Part shown: positions 54,540 through 64,000 of the stretch, piece by piece
Layout of the letters: every line of letters begins with the position of its first letter
Numbering within the stretch: the first letter of the stretch is position 1
From: Macrocystis pyrifera
Taxonomy: Eukaryota > Sar > Phaeophyceae > Laminariales > Laminariaceae
Length of the DNA stretch: 64,000 nucleotides
Assembly: GCA_031763025.1 (NCBI GenBank)
Contig: JASSKH010000031.1
Location: forward strand, 3,087,783 to 3,151,782
Direction of reading: 5' to 3'
Notes under the pieces: model-generated
Told to the model about the DNA's origin: nothing
The model's input: only the letters and a program-made list of their open reading frames with translations
Database searches by the model: none
Program-made: the position numbers and the translations under genes

Positions 54540-56149
54540 TCGAGTAGAAAGTGTTCGAGACTTCTCCTCACCAGCTGGGCTAGCAGCTAGCAAAGAGGAG
54601 CGATCGATTTTGTTGTGGCGAGGTAGGGGGGAAAGCGCTGCGGGCTGAACCCCTAGGTGCGAAATCGTAAAGCTGTGTATTCTCTGGAAGGCTTTCGGAG
54701 TGTTACGGTTCGCCCTTCATTTACCGCTTCGTACCTCGCGTTTCTACTTTTTGTACCAATCAGAAACGACCATGTTCTTTCCTCTCGCGGATGGCCTGAT
54801 TGGTTCTTTCAAGTTTGAAATAACAATGCGTAGAGCCAGATATCCGAATATCTTTGCGGGTAAAATTCAATCCACATATCCAAATATCTTCACGTTTGCT
54901 ATTTTTCCTGGTACGTGCGTACGTACGTCTCCCCGACATCCTGTTGTGTAGACTACATATATACCTGGTACGTACAAGGTGCAAGTATCATACCGGTGTC
55001 ATAAGGTAGATACAGCAGTACGGTGTTACTGATCACAGAGAGGGCTGGTTCTCTAAACTGCACGTGACAGGACGCAAAATCTGTCCAGAGACTACAATTT
55101 GTTGGTGTGCTGGATGTCGATGGGTGGAAATATCGGTGAAATGAAGAGAACACACATACCGAACAGACGGGTACAGTACGTCTACGAATAGGTTTCAGCT
55201 TGCCATAGACAACGGTAGTGGTACTCGAGTACTGCACAAGACGGCGTGCAACATAATATGCGAGTCACTGTGCTTGGCATCAACAACTTTGCCTGTGATG
55301 AGTCGTTGCTTGAAACACAAACGTGCTTCGTTCGCCAAGGCACGCGAGAAGCTTGATTGAGTTGCTTATTTTATCTGCATATATACTTCTTGGTACTGGC
55401 GTGTTATACTAGTGGTGTACTAAACGCCATGTAAATAAAGTGTGTGGTCTTTCGTATTGCCATTATAAACTCTAAACAAAGCCTGTACACGTTTTTGTGT
55501 ACCAATTATGGGCTTTAGTAAAACCATACTACAATGCCATATTATTATACGTATGGGTTTTAGTATCATATACTAAACGCGATCAGTTCCAAGTATGCAA
55601 ATATGCCAGCACCGGAAAACCCTAATACGCACTAACCAAAGCAACCATCAGTACCACGTTGCTCACCAATATTATGCAAATTTATATACAGCAGTAACGA
55701 GGTCGTGTTGTGGGGTCTGAAAAGTCGTTTTTATTATTATTCCGTTTTCCATCTGAGATTGTGCAGCGATTACTCAGTTCATGACTAACTATCCACATGG
55801 AAAAGGGTAAAAAAAAAACAAATGTCTGCTTAAAACATGCAGATGCCATCAATCAGACTTGGATCATTGACAACAACACAAAAATAAGTACAGTCCCCCT
55901 TATCAATGACTCTACCGACTCTTGAGCAACTTTTCGCTGATCGTATCTGAAAGGTGGGCATTTACGTTTGCCTTAACAATTATATCTATAACCAATTGTT
56001 GTGTTCGCCCTCATGAAAATATCGACAAAATCCGTACGCAATACAGGCACGAACATTCTAGGCAGAATAGCCTTCTTCTACCCACCTTTTAAAAATCCTC
56101 GCTCGGCCTCTATGTGCCAACCCCATGTCATCGACATCAGCCCTCACCT
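54540..56149. other. No gene recognised; LINE 3'-tail fragment near 55080-55160
   Basis: GTGTGCTGGATGTCGATGGG at about 55114 matches the LINE tail motif. The remainder is AT-rich with no domain in any frame. Confidence 0.4.
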
Positions 56150-58350
56150 CCCTTTCCCTCTTCCCCTCCTCCCTCTCATCTCTTGATGATCTCGTAATGA
56201 GAGCTTACACTGGTGAACTCGGCGTGAGATCGCTGCCTGGGGGGTGACTGAAACTATCTGCAAAAGGCGTCCCTTGGTGATGCTTTCTTGGCCATTGCCC
56301 CCCGCATGCCTTCCTCCCGCCACACTCGTCGCCAGCTGATCGACGAATTCGCTTCCTCTCCTTCGAAAACGCTCAAAGCTTTCTACTACAAGGGCGACAA
56401 GTTTCACGGCTGCGCTCGTCGAAGGATACATACCCACCGTGGGCGTAGCGACTGTGCTTTCGCACCTCAGCCATTGAAGCAGTTGATCTTTCTTCGTCGG
56501 CACTTCCGCCACGCAGGTGGGAACCCCCGCTTGGGGGTCCGCGCAGGTGACATCAAGTCGTATGCTCTTCTGTCGGAATATCGGTGCCGACGCGTCTCGG
56601 AGGTCTCTCCTCTCGATAACTATGCTCATACGTGGGTCCCTATCGCGCCGCTTTCCACTTGGTGGCGGATAGACATCTGTTTCAGGAAGCAGGAAGTCAC
56701 GTGGACCTGCACGCCCGCGCGGTGGTAAAAACAAACGTGCAATTTTTCATTTGCTTGTTTTTAATCATCACTTTTACTTTCCAGCCTAATTCGTGCGAGG
56801 TTTTACCGTCAGCGATCTTCTGAACAAGCCGTGGTCACAGGTGTCATCCCTTCTCCCTCCCGGTACGTGCCTTTATTTTTTTGTCGCGCATAGGGTTCGG
56901 CATTCCCACTGCTCTCCAATTTTTCATGAAGTGTAGCTAACTCACGCTCTGGCGCTTTCCGCCAATCATTTTTTTTTTTTCAAAAATTTAAACCCTACGA
57001 GCGTGCTCTCGGTGAGACTCGAACCCACGGAGTTGATCTTCGATCGACACGCGGACTACCTACCAAGCCACCGGGGACATGTCGTGTGTCGGTATCCGCT
57101 GCACCACAGGTGGGGCACGTCACCGACAAGTGCTCCTCGATCCACAAATGTCGCCGCCCTGCCTACAGGAACCGCTGGTCTGGATGGCCGCGTCGAGTGT
57201 CCGCCGGCGTCGCTCGTAACCACGGGGCAGCTCCTGGTCCTGACTGGCTCCGTTGTCTGGCTGCGCGGGTCTCGCTCTCCACGAAAAGGTCCACCTCCTT
57301 CGGGGGGTACGCATTGAGGGGGAATCCGTCAAGAGATGTGACGTACAGGTCGTACCCCACCCGGCTGACCTTTTACCTCGATTTTTGCTGGGTTGTGCGG
57401 GAATCGGTGGTCTCAGCGTCGTGTGCTACCAACAGCTCCCAGTCCGACTTTCTGGATGGGCTTACCTCCTCAGGTCGACAAGCCCTGTTCCTCCAGCCCC
57501 GCGACACTTGTCTCGAGTCCATCTGGAAGATCGCTGAGGCGGGCCTCTCACGGTAGCACTTGGCTACGAATCCCGTAAGCGCTGGCGTGCATGAATGCTT
57601 TAGACGCGTCTGTGTGGATGATCCAGTTAGAATTGCCTGCCTCATGGTGTCTTCGAGCACGTAAGGCTACATGCTCCGCCCCGCCCGACACCCCAACCCC
57701 GTACTCACTTACTTCGGGATTGAGCTCCTCCATACGCGGTCTCCACTCCCTCGGCGCCTCCACGACATCTCCACAAAACCCGGGCGGCATTTTCCTCCGG
57801 GGGCGTGAGGTTTGACGGCAGGAAGAGCTCCCAAACTTCCGCCGGGAAAGCGTCAGGTTAAATCGCCATCCTCCTTCAGAAGGCTTCGATAGCCGGCGAC
57901 GAAGTGTTCTTGACCAAATTGGGTCCTGATGATGTTCATCGACGGTAGATGCGAAAAGCGCAGAACGTCACTCCTCGCTCCTGATGGTGCGTTGCGAGAG
58001 TTGATGACCTCGAAACTCACCTGAGGTCTACACTCTCCGTCCGGGTGCCACGTAGGCCCACTCCCTTCCTCCGGTTTGGCCGCACTTCCCACCCTAGCTG
58101 TCGTCGCTGCTTCCTGGACGGAATTTCGGCCTCATTGCGGGAATTTCGCCTGCGCATTTTGCAGTGTAGCGTCATTGACAGGCGCGCGTGGTTCCGCTAT
58201 TATAGAAAGCCCCGCGGCTGCTACTGTTTTGCTCCCTTGGTGCCGGCACGCTGATGCGGCCCGCTCGGACGTGACCGCGTACGTTGCTTCGCGTGCCGGC
58301 CCCCGTAGACGTGTCGATGTTCCTCCGGTGTACTCCACAAGCCACATAGG
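56150..58350 (-). mobile_element. Decayed reverse-transcriptase element (non-LTR type likely), minus strand
   Basis: Read on the minus strand from about 58350. Recognisable blocks include APVNDATLQNAQAKFPQ (a linker typical of these RT proteins), FVAGYRSLLKEDGDL, NWIIHTDASKAFMHASAYGI (the RT strand with catalytic-type Asp), and a C-terminal zinc segment EEHLSVTCPTCGAADTDTRH like the CCHC end of LINE proteins. A SINE interrupts it at 56741-57078. Beyond that, RLDVTCADPQ and KLVALVVESFERFRRRGSEF match the C-terminal domain of the same RT family. It is broken in several places and cannot act. Exact clade is uncertain. Confidence 0.6.
56741..57078 (-). mobile_element. tRNA-derived SINE, copy 5, inside the RT element
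   Basis: The minus-strand head GTCCCCGGTGGCTTGGTAGG (A-box) and GTGGGTTCGAGTCTCACC (B-box) are followed by the shared body and a T-rich (A-rich on minus) end near 56741-56765. It lies right after the RT element's zinc segment, so it inserted into that element. Its tail is less uniform than copy 3, suggesting greater age. Confidence 0.88.
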
Positions 58351-60732
58351 AGACTCGTGGTCAGATCCCCGCCTTCAACAGACTTAAAACGTAATCCGAC
58401 TCATTCGATTGTCCTGAAAAAGTGCAGTAGGGATGAGGGGAGAGGATGTGCCACAGCTTGAGCGCACGCAAAAGGGAGTTCATGGTGTTCGGGTTCCCAC
58501 TCGGTCGGTGCCCTCCAAAAGGTTGTCGGGACCGAGCGAGTGGGTGACAAGCTTACCGTGAGTACTTGCCAGCTTCGACTGCACTTTGACGACCGTGACG
58601 AAGCGCATGACATGTAGAGGTTGTACAAGGACATCCCGTCTGAGGGATCTGCCACCCCCGAACTAACTTGGCGCCTGGGGCAGTAGCGCCCTTGGCGGTG
58701 TCCCTCGTCGCCCTCTTCGAGCCTTCCTCTTAAGGAAACAGGTGTATCCGAAAGACCCGCGGAGTGGGCCTGTACAGCGGCATTAAAGGCTTCTCATCCC
58801 CCGGACGCGGACCCCGCACCCACGCTCACTGCAGACGAGCGGTGCCTGTACCCCTCTTCGTTCTCCCCGCTCCTACAAGCCACCAGCGCGCATCTCGCAT
58901 GGATGACATGCTTATTGTTCCCGCACGCTAGCCTTACCGCGCGGTTTCCCTGGTTCTACCGCTGCGGTGCAGAGCTCACATGAAATGTGTTCATGGTTCT
59001 CACCCAGGGAGGCGCGCAGCCGCGCGCTTTCCCCCCTGAATCTCCGCAGGCCCCCCAAGTACCCTTACACTTGGCGTCTTCTTCTCCGGACAGTCAGACC
59101 CGCTTCGTACTTTCCATTGCGGGAGCTCTCTTCCTCTCCGTCCTCGCCTATGTGCCCCCCCCGGTAGCCAATCTTTGGGGGTAGAGCGCTGCCCCTCCTC
59201 CCGGCGCTGCGTTCCCCGTGCATACCGGGACCTCTCCCGGCACTGGCTGCTCGTGGTCCTCGTCCTCTCGCTCCGGTCGCCAAGCTACCTACTCGCTTTC
59301 CCTTCCCAGTCACCCGCCCCCCCCCCTTCCCCATGTGACGCAGAGGTCGTAATTTCCGGTGCTGCCGGAGCGGTCCCTAGTCGTTCCCATCATTTGGGAG
59401 AGCGGAGAGGATTTCCCAGCCCACTCCTTTCTCTGTAGTACGGAGAATTGCTTTTCTATGGTGGTACTCGGCTTGTATAGAGAAAGGTATAGTACTGCGT
59501 TTTACAGCCGGTCTATTTTCGTATACACATATATTTTAGTATGCATTGCACCCCCCTATAAGCGTGAGGGTTCCAATGTCAAACTTTAAACCCCCCCCTC
59601 CTTGGTCAGTGAAATCCCGACGTGCTCCGTCCCGGCAGTGTAGGGATGCGAGGGTCTATGGTCATACGACTACGGCCATGCATGATAATGAGTACCCCCC
59701 CCCCCCCCCCCCCCTGTTCGGGCATATGTTTGAACCAGGAGTACGTACGTTGATCTTTGACCTGTTTGTTTTGCCAAAAACTACCAGAAACAAAATGCAC
59801 GTCAGCCGGCCATTTTGTAAAAGTACTAAATACGTCAGCTGCGAGTTCGACTCCTTGAATGGTTCATACTCAACTGTGCAAGCTGCGTAATTTCGTCTGT
59901 TCTATATTTAAGTTATAGTATGGGGGTTGTGCACATTTTTTTTTTCCATAAAATTATGGGCTCCGATCCTATACCTCGGGAACATTTGTTAGGGCGTTAA
60001 ATTATCGGGATGTTTTCCGCGGGAAGAGTTTGTTTAACTTGGTTTTAGAATCGGTTTAGTTTTTTGCGCGTGAACGATACCACTATGTCCGATAATCTAA
60101 GGAATGTTTAGTTATTAATATCAGCACATACAATTTCTTACATTTCCGGACAGAGTGGTGCTGGTCCTACCATTTTTTATCCGGAAATATAAAGACTATT
60201 TGGCGGAGAATACGAGTATCAAAACTATCTTGCACTTCTGGGCGGGGTGGTAAGATTGCTGCTGTACTGCAGCTGTTTGAAATTTGACGGGAAACGCGTC
60301 CTAGCCACTGCAACCAGGGGGTTTGTCCGCTGCTGCAGGCAAGGGACGGAGCTCAGTCAGATTGACGGAGACCAAGCTACTCCTGCTTGTATTGTAGTCT
60401 GCCGCAGGTGTTGTTTCTGTGGTCTGCCTACGCGCACGCACTCAAAACTTGCGCCTGTGCCCTCTGGGCGGATGAGGGCACGTACGGGGACAGCAGGCTG
60501 CGGAGGACCCGACTTTCTACCCTCTCACAGAAACAGAACGTAGACTCCGAGACACAACAAGGCACACACTATAGGAGGGAGACACCGCCACACCAGTATG
60601 GTGTTGGGGGCGCCCTCTGCTGCGTCGATTGTCTGCGCTTACGAGCTGCAATAGAGGTCTCTCTCTTCTTCGCGCGCACCACCTCTCGTGTCGTCTGACT
60701 AACGCGGCTCGATCGTGGTGCCACTCACCGAC
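58351..60732. other. GC-rich interval without a confident gene
   Basis: It may contain the decayed N-terminal side of the minus-strand RT element (58350-59340), but I recognise no motif there. A poly-C run lies at about 59696-59714. A copy of the GAGTTCGAC repeat lies at 59820-59915. Frames at 60247-60698 have scattered Cys residues but compete with each other. Confidence 0.4.
59820..59915 (+). repeat. CAGCTGTGAGTTCGACC repeat, distant copy
   Basis: Core TACGTCAGCTGCGAGTTCGA, then CTCAACTGTGCAAGCTGCGT. The same family as 34018 and 35585. The GAGTTCGACTCC here is closer to a B-box consensus than in the other copies. Confidence 0.6.
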
Positions 60733-60963
60733 TATTAATAGTGTTGGTAAGCAACCCAAACAAGGGCTTGCTTTGATTATTGCTTATTTGGGGAAAAAAA
60801 GCTTGCTTAGTTAAGCATGCTTATTGCCTTATTTTACTACAGTGAAATTTGCGAATTTCTGGTGAAATGGAAGGCGTTTTCCCACCGGGTTCGGCACACT
60901 ACCACCACACACAGCCCGCCACAGCACAGCACACAGGAAACAGACCACAGGTACCGGACCACA

Positions 60964-61085
60964 CCGAACGATTTTTTATAATAAATATATGTTCTATGTC
61001 GTTGATTTGCGAGCGAGAAGTTACTCGCTGCTTGTGGGCAAAAGACGTATCACGCAGCTTCCCAACTTGAGCATCGAACACTCGC
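60964..61085 (-). pseudogene. hAT transposase C-terminal dimerisation remnant
   Basis: The frame GRVFDAQVGKLRDTSFAHKQ and then SQINDIEHIFIIKN fits the hAT dimerisation signature; the usual Ser after R-x-F is Asp here. It is the last coding part expected before the left end if the gene runs on the minus strand, which agrees with its location. It is followed by unrelated low-quality frame to 60899. Confidence 0.45.
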
Positions 61086-61553
61086 CCGGTCGAACCCACA
61101 GCAGACGGATTTAGCCTAAACTTGAAAGAAAAAGCATGTTATTTTTATTGTATCATCCACCACACCCCGTATATTTCTCTCTTCTGCACATCTAAATGAC
61201 ATCCACCATACCTCATCTCCTTCCGCCATGTTGGTAATTCAACTCATACACCAGTGTACTCGCTCAGGTAAGCTTTGTTTGGTACTTCGAGACGCATGTG
61301 CAGTGTGTTCCACATTCCACACAAACTGCAGTGTAGCCGCGTACAAATTCCCTAATTGCCGTGAGTTCCTGCGCATACCAGGCACGCAAGTATACATACA
61401 TGTCGTCAGCTGTTACCATTAAACCCCGTCTCCTCCCGGGCAGGCATACTCGTACTGTCCTTCTTCGACCTACTCGTGTGCCCGTCAAGGCTTTTATAAA
61501 ACAGGGGGTTCACACCTAACTTCAGTATGACGTATAACACGCTCCCGAATTTC

Positions 61554-61910
61554 TTATTTCATATGTGCAGAACTATGGAGGCACACGAAACACGAGAAAT
61601 TGATACCGCCCGAGAAAAACCCTACAACCAGCAACAAAATTAATCTAACATAGAAGACGTAACCACCTTCACCCCCGCCCCTGTAGAATAGAGTGATTTC
61701 GTCAATAGTGTGCTCGAAATAGTCGGACACATCGATCATCTGGAGAGTGCTCCGGCACGTTGTTCCCCCCGACGATTCCTTGGTCCAAAAGGCCCCCAAA
61801 TTGTTAAAGAAGAGTTGTTGGAGGAAAGCCTGCCACTGCACTGCGATTATCTCCTCGTCAAAGAAGGCACCGAATTCCGGACTTTCCACTGAGTCCGCCC
61901 ACGCCACCAC
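61554..61910 (-). pseudogene. Probable hAT-internal coding remnant
   Basis: A 118-codon minus frame, VAWADSVESPEFGAFFDEEI then WQAFLQQLFFNNLGAFWTKE, is protein-like (acidic/aromatic balance) and lies on the same strand as the dimerisation remnant. I cannot align it to the RNase-H-fold core from memory. It may be transposase or captured sequence. Confidence 0.3.
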
Positions 61911-62428
61911 TGCACCCTGTCGTTGAACCTCTTCTTTAGCACCATTTTATTGACGCCGACGAGAGAGCACATGTAACGAGTGAAAGCCACGCTTGACAAC
62001 ACGTCCCACGTGACGCTCAGCACTCGGATCCCTGGCACGCGCGTCCCATGAGCCACCCATTAACAACGTACTGGAGTGCTTGTCCATCAGCCTCATCGTT
62101 GGGAGTGTGGGGGGGGTGTTGTGGTATAGACGGTTAATTTTGCACGAGGCCGCCTTGGGACAGCTCCACAGACCTGCAACAACGATTCCTGGAGCTATTT
62201 GGTGGGCGTGTACTACCTCTCCTCATCCACGTTGTTGAAGACGACGAGTACGGCGGCCTGTATCGTGCTGACAGAGGGTTACAACAGTGCTGCGACGCCA
62301 ATTCGAAGAAGCTATCTGGCACCAAAATATGCAAATAATAAATAAGAATGCTTAAACCAGCTGTTTTCGGTTGCTTATAGTTTACATAAGCATGCTTATT
62401 TTAGTTGCTTACCAACACTATCACCGAC

Positions 62429-62640
62429 GTTTGTCCCAACAAAATCCCTACAAAACTCGTCTGATTGGGGCTACTTGGCAGCAGTTTCCAGAATTTTCTA
62501 GATAAAATCCAACAAAAATTGCCTCAAGCAAGCGTTGTGTATCAACCCAAATACGGCGTTGATATGATACTTGATATTTTGGACGCAATCGGCGTGATAT
62601 TATCATGATAGGTTGATATCAACATATTATCATGACACAT
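62429..62640. other. No gene recognised
   Basis: An AT-rich stretch with repeated TTGATATCAA/TGATATTATCATGATA inverted words at about 62560-62650. Confidence 0.5.
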
Positions 62641-64000
62641 CAATATATCAGGTTATGACCAGCCGAGTCCCAGCTCCGTCGCTGGCGACAGGCGCCGTCG
62701 CCGCTCCGCCACCAGCCCGCGCCGCCGCCGCCCCCCCAGGTGTTGGCCCAACCGGCAGGAAGGGCCCACATGTCTTCATCCCGAACCAGAACCGCTACCA
62801 CTCGCGATCCCCCGGCGACCCCAATCTGGGCGGAGCACCAGAGCCCGCGACCCACCAGCCTGCGCCGCCGCGCCACCTCGCATCCCCCCAGCTGGTGCCA
62901 CCGATCCACCGTCGAGGAGAGCTGCAGGGGATGAGGAGTCGGCCGGGGTATTCGCATGCACGAATTTGCTGTCGGAGAACCGGCATTGGCCCGTGGACGA
63001 AAACATCCTGCACACCGCGGGGCTCTTCGTTCTGGTCGGACCCGTTTTGGCGGGGGCGAGGCTTTGGCTCCGCTTGGATGCCCCATCTCGGCTATCGCTT
63101 GGAACTTGGAGACCTTCGACGAGCCTCAAAACGTCGCCACCGGACGAGCAAAAGGAGCGTGTGCGACTGAACGCAGGGGCAGGCGGCGCCTCAAACACGG
63201 CGTTAAACTGAAGGGGAACAGTCGGCGGACGAACTTGCTGGGAGAACCTCATGAGGTCGTTCACCTAAACAAAGGCGAAGGTCGTCGTTCACCATTTCGC
63301 TCATAACAGCCCGCGCGGCGGAGCCGGAAAGCCAAAGGATGTTGCCGAGAGTGTGAAGACGAAGGATGGCAGCCGTGGATGCGGAAGAGGCGTCGACGGG
63401 TGCCAGCCGGTCCAGGCACGCGCGGTCGTCAGCGACATCAGCCGAGGGTCCAACTGTAAGAACCGCCATAAGAGCCTGGCGCAAGAGGTCCAGGCGGTCA
63501 GCGACCATTGCCAGGTAGGTGGTCGATCGGGCGGTCGGCACGTGGCCCATACGAGACCACATCAAAATTGCTGACGGCACGTAGCTGAGCCGCCAGCACC
63601 GTCGTAACGTTTACGCCCTCACCCACAAACGACTGAATATCCGCGGCCGACTCGCCGAGGTTCGGGGGCAAGCGTCCCCGAAGCAGCCAGTGTTTGCGGG
63701 ACGACATTTTCTTCCAAAGGGCCGTGTCGCCAGTGAGCTGTGAGTCTGGACGTGACGCTCCCTCGCGTCCCCGCTGTCCCGCACGGAAGGCTCACGGTCG
63801 GAAAAGCTGTACACAAACTGCTGAAGAAGGAACTCGTTGTGGGCGGTCTTGGATGCCCTGCCGGTGACGGTATCCGGAAGGTCAGCAACAGACAGAAGCA
63901 CGTTGTCCAGTGTTGATTTGACGCCGAGGATCTCTGTATCTATGCGGGAAAACTCGGATGCCACCTGGTTCTGCCAACAATGCAGAACGTCAGCCTTCGA
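62641..64000 (-). mobile_element. Gag-like retroelement fragment, broken, runs off the window
   Basis: The minus strand shows long protein-like blocks in different frames: IDTEILGVKSTLDNVLLSVA (near 63930), SAADIQSFVGEGVNVTTVLA (near 63630), YLAMVADRLDLLRQALMAVL (near 63500), and a Ser/Ala-rich end with VCRMFSSTGQCRFSDSKFVH (about 62968), which resembles the CCCH-type finger found at the end of some retroelement gag/ORF1 proteins. It is broken in a few places. The pol part, if any, would lie upstream on the minus strand beyond 64000 or be lost. Class uncertain. Confidence 0.4.

Larger units (their letters stand above)
60733..62420 (-). mobile_element. hAT transposon, defective
   Basis: The ends carry TAGTGTTGGTAAGCAAC in inverted orientation (left at 60739, right ending at 62420). 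A perfect 8 bp duplication, TCACCGAC, lies at 60725-60732 and 62421-62428. Eight-base duplications with TAGTGTTGG-like tips define hAT elements. The left end has six extra bases (TATTAA) before the tip. On the minus strand, close to the left end, GRVFDAQVGKLRDTSF then DIEHIFIIKN (60964-61080) resembles the C-terminal dimerisation domain (E-R-x-F-S ... F-I-x-x-N). The rest of the transposase is too decayed or deleted to recognise; at 1.7 kb it is non-autonomous. Confidence 0.85.

Overview
This is a repeat-dominated stretch of nuclear DNA from a eukaryote. Spliceosomal-type exon edges, tRNA-derived SINEs, LINEs, TIR DNA transposons, an LTR retrotransposon and short TTAGGG-type interstitial telomeric repeats all point that way. 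The long homopolymer C/G runs, CAG/CTG-rich tracts and the chromodomain Ty3/gypsy element fit a stramenopile-like alga (brown-alga-like). This is inference; nothing here fixes the species. No rRNA, CRISPR or prokaryotic operon is present.

Layout. From 1 to 8.2 kb there is non-coding DNA with four copies of a roughly 95-130 bp TIR element (tips CTATTACGGGGGTCC), a telomere-like tract, GGGTACCC-rich palindromic DNA and a cluster of tRNA-headed repeats in inverted orientation. From 8.6 to 21 kb lies a tandem duplication. Unit A (8605-10442) carries a 112 bp MITE. Unit B (10443-21040) carries, at exactly the same site, a 3.3 kb element with the same tips, itself interrupted by a complete-looking 5.76 kb chromodomain gypsy retrotransposon (12502-18260). 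A second copy of the long element lies at 24255-28243, interrupted by a SINE and a solo-LTR-like insertion. The long element has PARP-type-like CCHC zinc-finger segments and an OTU-like cysteine protease C-terminal segment, and no transposase I can recognise.

From 28 to 48 kb the window holds tandem duplications, a 658 bp repeat in two copies, two RTE-like LINE 3' halves with related tails, a frameshifted fragment of a copper type II ascorbate-dependent (DBH-like) monooxygenase at 37.9-38.4 kb, and a tRNA-derived SINE. From 48 to 64 kb it holds a degenerate CCGTGGGAA-like array, a Harbinger-like TIR element with TAA target duplication, a candidate host exon (54139-54537, minus), a decayed RT element interrupted by a SINE, a hAT element with a perfect 8 bp target duplication, and a gag-like fragment that runs off the window end.

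Host genes are sparse and fragmentary. The informative biology is the nested transposon record: several insertions have their empty-site counterpart inside the same window, so insertion boundaries, target duplications and relative order can be read directly.
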